A stretch of 12,947 nt of DNA from DASPPM01 sp052143835 (GTDB taxonomy: Bacteria > Pseudomonadota > Alphaproteobacteria > JACZXZ01): contig JBKQRV010000131.1 in NCBI GenBank assembly GCA_052143835.1, positions 1 to 12,947 of the forward strand, written 5' to 3'. A program made the translations under genes and the position numbers. The notes below the pieces were generated by a model that had not been told where the DNA came from, searched no databases, and saw only the letters and a program-made list of their open reading frames with translations. The stretch's first letter is position 1; each line of letters starts with the position of its first letter. Of this stretch, positions 6,823 through 12,947 are shown in pieces.

Positions 6823-7605
6823 ATGAGACTGGCGAACAAGACCGGCATCGTCACGGGCCCGGCCAAGGGAATGGGTCAGGCGATCAGCGAAACGCTCGCG
6901 CGGGAGGGCGCCGATCTGGTGCTCGCCGGGCGCGACGTGGCGGCGATCGAGCCGGTCGCGGCCAACATCCGCGCGATGGGGCGCAAGGCGGAGATCGTCA
7001 AGGCCGACGTGACCGACGCGAAAGAGGTCGAGGCGATGGCGGCGCACGCCGCGCGCTTCTTCGACGGCCGCATCGACATCCTGGTCAATGTCGCGGGCGT
7101 CACCGGCCCGATCGAGACGCCGGTGTGGGAGATCAAGCCGGAGGACTTCGAGTTCGTCCTGCGCGCAAACGTGCTCGGCACCTTCCTGCCGATCAAGTAC
7201 ACGCTGCCCTACATGGTCAAGCGCAAGAGCGGCAAGATCGTCAACATCAGCGGCACCTCGGGCCTGCGCGGCTACCGCTACCGCACGGCCTACAGCGCCT
7301 CGAAATGGGCGGTGCGCGGTGTCACGCGCACCGTGGCCCTCGACGTCGGCGAGTACAACATCAACGTCAACGTCGTCTGCCCCGGCATCGTCGAGGGGCC
7401 GCGCATGGACAAGCTGTGCGAGGAGAAGGCCAAGAAGCGCGGCTGGACCTTCGAGCAGGTCTACCAGGAGTATGTCGACGACATGGCGCTCAAGCGCGTG
7501 ACCGAGGCACAGGACATCGCGAACGCGGTCCTCTTCCTCGCGAGCGAGGAGAGCCGTCAGCTCACCGGCCACGAGATCGCCGTCGACGGCGGCTGGGACG
7601 TCTAG
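6823..7605 (+). CDS. SDR-family NAD(P)-dependent dehydrogenase
   Basis: This 260-residue classical short-chain dehydrogenase/reductase is a cytoplasmic Rossmann-fold enzyme that interconverts an alcohol and a ketone. It shows the cofactor loop TGPAKGMG (11-18), NVAG (89-92, usually NNAG), the structural Asn116, the catalytic Ser143 and YSASK with Tyr157 and Lys161, then CPGIV (186-190) and the C-terminal GHEIAVDGGW (249-258). Arg37 after the second beta strand may favour NADP(H), but this is uncertain. It starts one base after the hyuB stop with AGAGAGGG four bases upstream of the ATG, so it is surely co-transcribed with hyuAB. In a catabolic unit it probably oxidises a hydroxylated intermediate. 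If HyuAB is a ketone carboxylase, it could supply the ketone. The substrate is unknown. Confidence 0.92.
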   Translation: MRLANKTGIVTGPAKGMGQAISETLAREGADLVLAGRDVAAIEPVAANIRAMGRKAEIVKADVTDAKEVEAMAAHAARFFDGRIDILVNVAGVTGPIETPVWEIKPEDFEFVLRANVLGTFLPIKYTLPYMVKRKSGKIVNISGTSGLRGYRYRTAYSASKWAVRGVTRTVALDVGEYNINVNVVCPGIVEGPRMDKLCEEKAKKRGWTFEQVYQEYVDDMALKRVTEAQDIANAVLFLASEESRQLTGHEIAVDGGWDV

Positions 7606-7615
7606 GCAAGAGGGC

Positions 7616-7649
7616 TTGCCCGCGATGGAACCGGCGATATCTGTGATAT
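7616..7649 (+). promoter_or_regulatory. Possible internal promoter with ATATC-TGT-GATAT palindrome
   Basis: The 100-bp gap between the SDR gene and the Mo-hydroxylase genes holds a perfect 5-3-5 palindrome at 7637-7649. TTGCCC (7616-7621) and TATCTG (7638-7643) at 16-bp spacing could form a weak promoter under that palindrome. A lone CGGAA half-site follows at 7656-7660. The Mo-hydroxylase genes may thus have their own controlled start, or this gap may only be a leader within one long transcript. Confidence 0.3.
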
Positions 7650-7705
7650 GTTGAACGGAAGCGGCGGAGCCCCGGACCACGCGGGTACGGCGAGAGGGAT
7701 CGAGC

Positions 7706-8572
7706 ATGTTTGCTGAGTTTGACCTGGAGACACCCGAGCGGCTCGAGGAGGCCGTGGCCCTGCTCGCCAATGGCAACGGCGCCGCGGTCATGCCGCTCGC
7801 CGGGGGCACCAATCTGATCGTCGACATCCGCGCCAAGAGACTCGCGCCGGACCGGCTGGTCAGCCTGAACCGGATCGGCGAGCTGCGGGGTATCCGCGTC
7901 TCCGACGGCCGCATCGCGATCGGCGGCCGGACCACGGTGAGCGACCTTCTGCGCTCGGCCGAGATCGCGCGGCACGGCCCCTCGCTCGTCGATTCGGCGC
8001 GCGTCTTCGGCGGACAGATGGTGCGCAACGCCGCGACGGTCGCCGGCAACATCGCCTGCGGCTCGCCCGCGGCGGATCTTGTGCCGCCGCTCCTCTCCCT
8101 TGACGCCGATGTGGTGCTGACCGGCCCCTCGGGCTCCCGCACCGTGCCGCTCGCCGCGTATTTCACCGGCTACAAGACCGACGTCCGGTGCTGTGACGAG
8201 CTGATCACCGAGATCTCGTGGGCGCTTCCGGCAGCAAAGAGCGTGAACCGGTTCTACAAGCTGGCGCGGCGCAAGGGCGATGCGATCACGATAACGGGGG
8301 TCGCCGTCGGCCTGACCGTCGCGCGCGGCGTCTGCACCAAGGCGCGCATCGCACTCGGCGCAGTCTCGCCCATCGCACTGCGCGCACCGGGTGCCGAGGC
8401 GCTGATCGAGGGGCAGGCGCCGACACCCGCGCTCATCGACGAGGCCGGCCGCCGTGCAGCCGAGGAATGCCGCCCGATCGACGACGTCCGCGCTTCGGCC
8501 GACTATCGCCGGCACACCGTCCACATGCTGACCCGGCGCCTCTTGAGCGAGGCGTGGGCAAGCCTTGCCTGA
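7706..8572 (+). CDS. Molybdenum hydroxylase FAD-binding (medium) subunit
   Basis: This 288-residue subunit of the CoxM/xanthine-dehydrogenase FAD family passes electrons from the iron-sulfur subunit to the final acceptor in the heterotrimer. The PCMH-type FAD domain covers about 1-175, with the pyrophosphate-binding motifs AGGTNLIVD (32-40) and NAATVAGNIACGSPAAD (108-124). The C-terminal CO-dehydrogenase flavoprotein domain covers about 178-285. FYKLARRKGDAI near 183-194 is typical of the family. There is no extra iron-sulfur motif or fusion, and length is normal. ATG 7706 is preceded by GAGAGGG (7692-7698). It is the first gene of a trio in FAD - FeS - Mo order, separated from the next gene by 15 bp. 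Confidence 0.92.
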   Translation: MFAEFDLETPERLEEAVALLANGNGAAVMPLAGGTNLIVDIRAKRLAPDRLVSLNRIGELRGIRVSDGRIAIGGRTTVSDLLRSAEIARHGPSLVDSARVFGGQMVRNAATVAGNIACGSPAADLVPPLLSLDADVVLTGPSGSRTVPLAAYFTGYKTDVRCCDELITEISWALPAAKSVNRFYKLARRKGDAITITGVAVGLTVARGVCTKARIALGAVSPIALRAPGAEALIEGQAPTPALIDEAGRRAAEECRPIDDVRASADYRRHTVHMLTRRLLSEAWASLA

Positions 8573-8587
8573 GGAGAGCGACACGCC

Positions 8588-9073
8588 ATGTCTCGGGAAA
8601 AAACCATCGTGCTCGATGTCAACGGGCGGCGTCACCGGAAAGCCTTTCCGGCGCACCGGACGCTGCTCGAGGCGTTGCGCGAGCTCGGCTTCTTCGACGT
8701 GAAGTGCGGCTGCGAGAAGGGCGATTGCGGCGCCTGCGCGGTCCTGGTCGACGGCGAGGCGATCGATAGCTGCCTGACGCTCGCCTGGACCGTCGAGGGC
8801 CGCGCCATCACCACCGCAGCAGGGCTCGGCACCGCCGAGACCCCGCACCCGCTGCAGGACGCCTACGCCAAGCTCGGCGCAGTGCAATGCGGCTACTGCA
8901 CGCCGGGGCTGATCATCGCCAGCGAATCCCTGCTGCGCGAGACGAGCGCGCCCGACGACGACGATATCCGGCTCGCGCTCAGCGGCAACCTTTGCCGCTG
9001 CACCGGCTATACCAAGGTCTTCGAGGCCGTCAAGGAAGTGGCGCGCGCCAGCACCATCGGAGGGCGCAAATGA
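8588..9073 (+). CDS. Molybdenum hydroxylase [2Fe-2S] small subunit
   Basis: This 161-residue electron-transfer subunit carries two [2Fe-2S] clusters. The N-terminal ferredoxin-like domain binds the distal cluster with C42-x4-C47-x2-C50-x11-C62, within CGCEKGDCGAC at 40-50. The C-terminal four-helix domain binds the cluster near molybdenum with C101-x2-C104 (QCGYCTPG) and C136-x-C138 (NLCRCTGY). All eight ligands are present and length is normal. GAGGAGAG (8571-8578) serves as ribosome site, overlapping the stop of the FAD subunit gene. The stop overlaps the start of the large subunit (ATGA), giving tight coupling and equal stoichiometry. There is no Tat signal, so the enzyme is expected in the cytoplasm. 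Confidence 0.95.
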   Translation: MSREKTIVLDVNGRRHRKAFPAHRTLLEALRELGFFDVKCGCEKGDCGACAVLVDGEAIDSCLTLAWTVEGRAITTAAGLGTAETPHPLQDAYAKLGAVQCGYCTPGLIIASESLLRETSAPDDDDIRLALSGNLCRCTGYTKVFEAVKEVARASTIGGRK

Positions 9074-11412
9074 CCTCGATCCCCGAGCTCCCGGCCGCCA
9101 AGCCCAATGTCGCCTGGCGCCAGATCGGACGTCCCCTCGAGCGCACCGACGCCAGGGGCAAGGCGGTGGGCACGACACGCTACGCCGGCGACTACACCAT
9201 GCCGAACATGCTTCACGTCAAGGTGCTGCGCAGCACCATGGCGAGTGCCACGTTGCGCCGGCTGGATGTGAGCAAGGCCCGCGCACTTCCCGGCGTGGCT
9301 TGCGTTCTGACCGCGGCCGAGCTGCCGGACCGGCTGGCACCCACCGACATCCCGGGCCAGACCGGGCAGCAGCGCGAGAAGACCGACCAGCAGATCCTGG
9401 TGCGCGAGCGCGTGCGCTATTTCGGCGAGCCCTTGGCGCTGATCGCGGCCGAGAGCAAGGACATCGCCGAGCAGGCGATGGACCTCATCGAGGCGGAGCT
9501 CGAGCCGCTCGCGGGGGTGTTCGATCCGATCGAGGCGCTGAAGCCGGGTGCCCCGATCGTCCAGGGTGAGGACAACGTGGTCGCCGCGCAGAAGATCCGC
9601 AAGGGCGACATCGCCAAGGGCTTTGCCGAGGCCGATCTCGTGATCGAGAACACCTTCCGCACGCAGTTCATCGAGCACGCCTTCCTCGAGCCCGAGGTCG
9701 GCTTGGCCTGGGTCGACGAGAACGGCGTCGTCAACATCCGGGTCTCGACGCAGGTCATCGAGCATTTCCGTTACGTGGCCGACGCCCTGGGCGTGCCGCA
9801 CAACCGCGTGCGCATCATGGGGGCACTCGTCGGCGGCGGCTTCGGCGGCAAGGAGGACGTGACGGTCGAGATCTACTTGGCACTCCTCGCCAGGGCGACC
9901 GGGCGGCCGGTGCGGCTCGAGTACAGCCGCGAGGATTCGCTGGTCGGCCACGGCAAGCGCCACCCCTTCGTCATGACCTACCGCACCGGGGTGAAGAAAG
10001 ACGGCCGCATCACCGCGATCGAGGCCAAGTTCATCGCCGACGCCGGCGCTTACGTTTTCTTGAGCCCCTACGTGCTGCTCTATGCCGTGGTGGCCGCACC
10101 CGGGCCCTATCGGGTGGACAATCTCTTCGTGGATGCCAAGGCGGTCGCCACCAACAACATGTACACCAGCGCCTTCCGCGGCTTCGGCGCGGCGCAGGCG
10201 TGCATCGCCTACGAGCAGCAGATGGACGAGGCGGCCAAGGCCTTGGGCATGGACCGCCTGGAATTGCGACGGAGGAACTACCTCAGGACCGGCGACAAGA
10301 TCTCGACCGGCGTGCCGATCCGTAGTGCTGTGTGGACCGACCGCTGCACGGAGCAGGCGTGGGCGGCCCTCGGCGAGCCGACCAAGGTCTCGGGCCCGGT
10401 CAGGATCGGCCGCGGCCTCGCCGCCTACCAGCAGAGCTACGGCCGCATCACCTGGCTGCACGACACCTCGGAGGGCTGGGTCGGCGTCGAGGTCGACGGC
10501 ACGGTCATCGTGCGCTCCGGCGTCACCGACATCGGCGCCGGGCAGGCCTCGGCCCTGGCGCAGATCGTGGCGGAAGTGCTTGGCGTCACGCTCGAGGACG
10601 TCGTCGTCTATAACAGCGATTCGGCGACCACACCGCTCGCCGGCACGACCACCGCCACGCGCGCGCTCTACATGACGGGCAATGCGATCAAGCTCGCGGC
10701 CGAAGCGGTGCGCGGCCGGCTCGTCGCCCGTGCCGCCAAGGAGCTCGGCGTCGAGCCCGGCGAGGTCGATATGGCCTCATCGCGGGTGTTCGTGGCCGAC
10801 CGTCCCGAGAAATCGCTGTCGTTCGCCGATCTGGTGAAGCTCTCTGCGGCCGAGGGCATCCATCGCTCCGAGCTTGCCATGTTCCGCGCCCCCTTCACCG
10901 ACAAGATCGACCCCGATACGGGGCAGGGCCAGGTCCACCCCGATTATGCCTTCGGCGCCCACGCGATCGAGGTCGCGGTCGACACCGAGACAGGCGAGAT
11001 CACCGTGCTGAAGAGCGTCGGCGCCCACGACGTCGGCCAGGCGATCAATCCGGCCGCGGTCGAGGGACAGATCGAGGGAGGTGCGGTGCAGGGTCAGGGA
11101 TACGCCTTGAGCGAGGAGATGATCTACCGCGAGGGTCGCCTGATGACACCGTCCTTCAGCGAGTATTTGATCCCGACGGCGATGGACGTGCCCCCGGTCA
11201 AGTGCATCATTCTCGAATCCCGCAGCGGCCTCGGCCCGTTCGGCGCCAAGGGCATCGGCGAGCCGGCCTTGACGCCGGTGGCCCCCGCCATCGCCAACGC
11301 GGTCGCCGACGCGATCGGCGTGCGCATCCCCGATCTGCCGATCACGCCGGAGAAGGTGGTCAACGCCTTGCGTCGGCAAGCCTCCACGCCGCAGCGCTCG
11401 GCCGGACGTTAG
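9070..11412 (+). CDS. Molybdenum hydroxylase catalytic (large) subunit
   Basis: This 780-residue molybdopterin-cytosine-dinucleotide-type subunit hydroxylates its substrate using water as oxygen source. The N-terminal a/b hammerhead domain (about 25-145) is followed by the Moco-binding domains. Visible motifs are EHAFLEPEVG (202-211), GGGFGGKED (255-263), AFRGFGAAQ (368-376), DIGAGQAS (487-494), QGQGYA (674-679) and GAKGIGEPAL (725-734), with Glu731 at the position of the catalytic base of xanthine dehydrogenase. The CO-dehydrogenase loop VAYRCSFR is absent and replaced by AFRGFG, so this is an aldehyde, purine or N-heterocycle hydroxylase. GGAGGG lies five bases before the ATG, which overlaps the stop of the small subunit. 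No XdhC/CoxF-type maturation gene is in the window. Family is certain, substrate unknown. Confidence 0.94.
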   Translation: MTSIPELPAAKPNVAWRQIGRPLERTDARGKAVGTTRYAGDYTMPNMLHVKVLRSTMASATLRRLDVSKARALPGVACVLTAAELPDRLAPTDIPGQTGQQREKTDQQILVRERVRYFGEPLALIAAESKDIAEQAMDLIEAELEPLAGVFDPIEALKPGAPIVQGEDNVVAAQKIRKGDIAKGFAEADLVIENTFRTQFIEHAFLEPEVGLAWVDENGVVNIRVSTQVIEHFRYVADALGVPHNRVRIMGALVGGGFGGKEDVTVEIYLALLARATGRPVRLEYSREDSLVGHGKRHPFVMTYRTGVKKDGRITAIEAKFIADAGAYVFLSPYVLLYAVVAAPGPYRVDNLFVDAKAVATNNMYTSAFRGFGAAQACIAYEQQMDEAAKALGMDRLELRRRNYLRTGDKISTGVPIRSAVWTDRCTEQAWAALGEPTKVSGPVRIGRGLAAYQQSYGRITWLHDTSEGWVGVEVDGTVIVRSGVTDIGAGQASALAQIVAEVLGVTLEDVVVYNSDSATTPLAGTTTATRALYMTGNAIKLAAEAVRGRLVARAAKELGVEPGEVDMASSRVFVADRPEKSLSFADLVKLSAAEGIHRSELAMFRAPFTDKIDPDTGQGQVHPDYAFGAHAIEVAVDTETGEITVLKSVGAHDVGQAINPAAVEGQIEGGAVQGQGYALSEEMIYREGRLMTPSFSEYLIPTAMDVPPVKCIILESRSGLGPFGAKGIGEPALTPVAPAIANAVADAIGVRIPDLPITPEKVVNALRRQASTPQRSAGR

Positions 11413-11447
11413 CATACTGTTTGTGAAATTCACTTCGGGAAAACACT

Positions 11448-11539
11448 CGTCATAGCGAGGCGCCCGAAGGGCAACGAAGCAATCCAGAGAGAGTTTTGCA
11501 CCACGCGCCCTGGATTGCTTCGCTGCGCTCGCAATGACG
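11448..11539. repeat. Dispersed palindromic repeat, copy 2
   Basis: This 92-bp copy of the element at 2947-3037 lies in the same orientation. It ends with CTCGCAATGACG, but its left end is CGTCATAGCGAG, so one terminal pair is lost. The inner arms CGAAGCAATCCA (11475-11486) and TGGATTGCTTCG (11511-11522) pair perfectly over 12 bp. It sits in the 211-bp gap between the convergent Mo-hydroxylase and IclR genes, where its long stem-loop could end transcripts from both sides. No terminator with a clear T-run is otherwise visible there. Confidence 0.85.
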
Positions 11540-11623
11540 GCTGTTCCGGGATGAGACGAACGTCCGAATCGCGACGCTAGCACCTGCTTGTAAAGTTTCG
11601 CGCTGCCGACGCCGCGGCGCGCG

Positions 11624-12439
11624 TCAGCTTGCCGGCTCGGCTACGTCGGAGAACTTGAGCTCGCCGCGCAGGCGGGTCGAGGTGAGCCGGGCGGCATTGC
11701 TGAGGGCCGCGATCACCTCGGCCTCCTCGAATGCCATGAGCCGGCGGGACAGGGCCACGATGCCGATGCTGTAGAGCACGCCGGCGCCGGCAAGATGGAT
11801 CGGGCAGGCATAACTCAGCACGCCGGGATCCAGCTCGTCCGCGCACACGGCGTAACCCTGCGCGCGGACCTCCTCGAGATGATGGCGCAGCTTGGCCGGG
11901 TCGACCACGGTGCGCTCTGTATATTTCACGAGCGGTGCCGCAAGCGCCTTGGCAATCACCGGCTCGGGCTGGAAGGCGAAGATGGCCTTTGCGGATGCCG
12001 CGGCGTTGATCGGCATGATGCGGCCCGGCTGGACGTGGGACTGGCTGTAGTTCTCGGGCGCGGCGGAAGCCACCGACTCGACCTGCACGCCGCTCAGCTT
12101 GGCGACGAACGCGGTCTCGCCGAAACGGGCGACCAGTCCTTGCAGGACGGGCTGGACCAGAAGCGACACGGTGGTCGGCGAGTGCGCCAAGTGGAAGAGG
12201 CGGATCAGCCGAGGCCCGATGCGGTAGATTTTCCGCCCGCCTTGGTCGGTGAGGTAGCCGACCTCGAGGAGGGCGTTGAGCAGCCGGTGCGTGGTGCCGC
12301 TCGAGAGGCCGGTGCCGCGCATGATCTCGGTCAAGGAGAGGCCAAGGCTGCTGGCCGCCACGGTCTCGAGGATCAGCGCATAGCGTGCCATCACGCCGCG
12401 GGGCTCATTGGGCTTGGCTGGGGGTCTGGCTTGTGACAC
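11624..12439 (-). CDS. IclR-family transcriptional regulator
   Basis: This 271-residue regulator has an N-terminal winged helix-turn-helix, about residues 15-78, with the recognition segment LSLTEIMRGTGLSSGTTHR at 34-52, then a linker and a C-terminal effector-binding domain (about 90-260). That domain carries the family signatures PINAAASAKAIFAF (143-156) and QGYAVCADELDPGVLSYACPI (194-214). Its cysteines C199 and C212 lie where members bind small organic acids. The start is GTG (12439-12437) preceded by GGGAG with five bases of spacing. ATG at codon 17 is possible but would leave the winged helix with almost no leader. It is convergent to the Mo-hydroxylase operon and divergent from the flavoprotein gene. 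Control of both units through the TTCCG-N5-C/TGGAA sites is inferred, as is autoregulation. Confidence 0.93.
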   Translation of the reverse strand: MSQARPPAKPNEPRGVMARYALILETVAASSLGLSLTEIMRGTGLSSGTTHRLLNALLEVGYLTDQGGRKIYRIGPRLIRLFHLAHSPTTVSLLVQPVLQGLVARFGETAFVAKLSGVQVESVASAAPENYSQSHVQPGRIMPINAAASAKAIFAFQPEPVIAKALAAPLVKYTERTVVDPAKLRHHLEEVRAQGYAVCADELDPGVLSYACPIHLAGAGVLYSIGIVALSRRLMAFEEAEVIAALSNAARLTSTRLRGELKFSDVAEPAS

Positions 12440-12457
12440 CGATTCTCCCGCCTTTCG

Positions 12458-12469
12458 AAAAATATTTTT
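12458..12469. promoter_or_regulatory. AT palindrome AAAAATATTTTT upstream of the IclR-type gene
   Basis: This perfect 12-bp AT palindrome lies 19-30 bp ahead of the GTG start, in the zone expected for the regulator's own promoter. TTCGAA at 12454-12459 overlaps its edge and resembles the half-sites at 3128-3140. It may be a promoter or an autoregulatory site. Simple AT composition makes chance palindromes easier. Confidence 0.3.
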
Positions 12470-12531
12470 GCTTTAAGGTAAATTAGGGAGCCAACCGCGC
12501 CCGAGCAAGCCTTTTGCCGGGCCTAGAGTGA

Positions 12532-12546
12532 GATCGCCTGGCGATC
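12532..12546. promoter_or_regulatory. Perfect 15-bp palindrome GATCGCC-T-GGCGATC
   Basis: Seven-base arms around a single T, about 93-107 bp upstream of the IclR-type GTG and 80 bp before the TATAAT on the other side. Its sequence differs from the TTCCG-type sites, so a second regulator may bind, or it may be a structural element. Confidence 0.4.
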
Positions 12547-12625
12547 CGGCCTAAGGCGGGGAACCGGGGCCAGGGGCAGGGCTTAGGAGCGCCGTTGACG
12601 TGGCTCCGCAACTATGGCAGGGTAC

Positions 12626-12660
12626 TTCCGGAATTTGATATAATTTTCCGCAAACTGGAA
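12626..12660 (+). promoter_or_regulatory. Candidate promoter/operator of the flavoprotein gene
   Basis: TATAAT (12639-12644) is a perfect -10 hexamer. Immediately downstream lies TTCCGCAAACTGGAA (12646-12660), a close copy of the hyuA-side operator, placed over the predicted start point near 12651. Twenty bp upstream a second TTCCG begins within TTCCGGAA (12626-12633), echoing the 20-bp spacing of the two hyuA palindromes. No strong -35 is visible. The layout suggests repression with cooperative binding. The leader to the ATG would be about 185 nt. Confidence 0.5.
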
Positions 12661-12835
12661 TGTCTGCTTGGATCACGCTCGCTTGCCGGGTGCCGAAGAT
12701 GACCGAGTAGATTAGATATACTGAGGGAAGGCGTGGCGCCGAGTTCCGCAAGCGAACGGACCCGGTCGAGGCCGGCCGCCGGGCCCTCGCCACACGCGTG
12801 GGGGGAGAGCGGCCGGTGCGCGCGGGAGAGCTGGC

Positions 12836-12947
12836 ATGGTTGACGTGCTGGAGACGGATGTCCTGGTGATCGGCGGCGGTGCCGCCGGATCGAATGCCGT
12901 GCTCAAGGCCGCCGACCGGGGTGCCAAGGTGACCATGGTCGTGAAGG
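12836..12947 (+). CDS. FAD-dependent oxidoreductase (fumarate reductase/succinate dehydrogenase flavoprotein type), N-terminus
   Basis: Only 37 codons are inside the window and the frame is open at its right edge. The translation begins MVDVLETDVLVIGGG and continues with AAGSNAVLKAADRGAKVTMVVK. It shows a first beta strand, the dinucleotide-binding GGGAAG (residues 13-18), a helix and a second strand ending at VVK. This is the FAD-binding Rossmann start seen in fumarate reductase/succinate dehydrogenase flavoproteins, L-aspartate oxidase and adenylylsulfate reductase. GGGAGAG (12824-12830) lies five bases before the ATG. It is divergent from the IclR-type gene and preceded by the same operator motif as hyuA, so it likely belongs to the same pathway or regulon. 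Subfamily and substrate cannot be settled from this piece. Confidence 0.75.
   Translation, partial: MVDVLETDVLVIGGGAAGSNAVLKAADRGAKVTMVVK

Larger units (their letters stand above)
12440..12835. other. Divergent regulatory region between iclR-type and flavoprotein genes
   Basis: No protein gene is supported in these 396 bp. The region contains AT-rich pockets in an otherwise GC-rich setting (12455-12490, 12630-12660 and 12708-12722) and several operator-like palindromes listed separately. A second -10-like hexamer, TATACT, lies at 12717-12722, about 115 bp before the flavoprotein ATG, without an obvious -35. Confidence 0.65.

Noticed and set aside
6712..10461. Long minus-strand open frames (6712-8166, 7562-9178, 9007-10461) opposite the SDR and Mo-hydroxylase genes
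   Set aside because: They mirror strongly conserved plus-strand genes, overlap each other, and show no family motifs.
9070..11412. Aerobic CO dehydrogenase large subunit (coxL)
   Set aside because: The diagnostic VAYRCSFR active-site loop is absent. AFRGFG and GEPAL indicate another Mo-hydroxylase class.
12551..12793. 80-codon minus-strand frame in the divergent intergenic region
   Set aside because: It spans the predicted promoter and operator, has mixed low-complexity composition and no ribosome site worth noting.
1..12947. CRISPR arrays, riboswitches, rRNA genes, insertion sequences
   Set aside because: None were found. The only repeated element is the palindromic 91/92-bp pair, and no transposase is encoded.

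Overview
This GC-rich window (roughly two thirds G+C by eye) has the codon use, long antisense shadow frames and dispersed palindromic repeats of an alphaproteobacterium, probably of the Hyphomicrobiales/Rhodospirillales kind. No rRNA gene or strict taxonomic marker is present, so the assignment stays general.

Left part (1-2889): the 3' end of recJ runs off the left edge. It is followed by about 430 bp without a gene, then tRNA-Glu(UUC) at 1146-1221. A divergent pair comes next: a small secreted two-cysteine protein of unknown function (minus strand, 1465-1863) and an exported dienelactone-hydrolase-type serine hydrolase (plus strand, 1999-2889). Their 135-bp shared intergenic region carries a perfect 13-bp palindrome beside a TATAAT box.

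Central part (3208-11412): six plus-strand genes look like one catabolic unit. They are hyuA and hyuB (ATP-dependent hydantoinase/oxoprolinase type, ATGA overlap), an SDR dehydrogenase one base further on, and then, after a 100-bp gap, a three-subunit molybdenum hydroxylase in FAD - [2Fe-2S] - Mo order, with ATGA overlap between the last two. The large subunit has AFRGFG and GEPAL motifs, which point to an N-heterocycle or aldehyde hydroxylase and not CO dehydrogenase. A plausible reading is ring hydroxylation by the Mo enzyme, ATP-driven opening of the resulting cyclic amide by HyuAB and oxidation of an alcohol intermediate by the SDR. The substrate cannot be read from the sequence. An alternative is that HyuAB is a ketone carboxylase fed by the SDR.

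Right part (11413-12947): an IclR-family regulator is convergent to the operon. It is divergent, across a 396-bp regulatory region, from a second gene that runs off the right edge and encodes the N-terminus of an FAD-dependent flavoprotein. Near-identical 15-bp operator-like sites (TTCCG-N5-C/TGGAA) lie in front of hyuA and in front of the flavoprotein gene. This suggests one regulator, most simply the IclR protein, controls both. Two copies of a palindromic repeat of about 91 bp, in the same orientation, bracket the hyuA-to-Mo-hydroxylase block.
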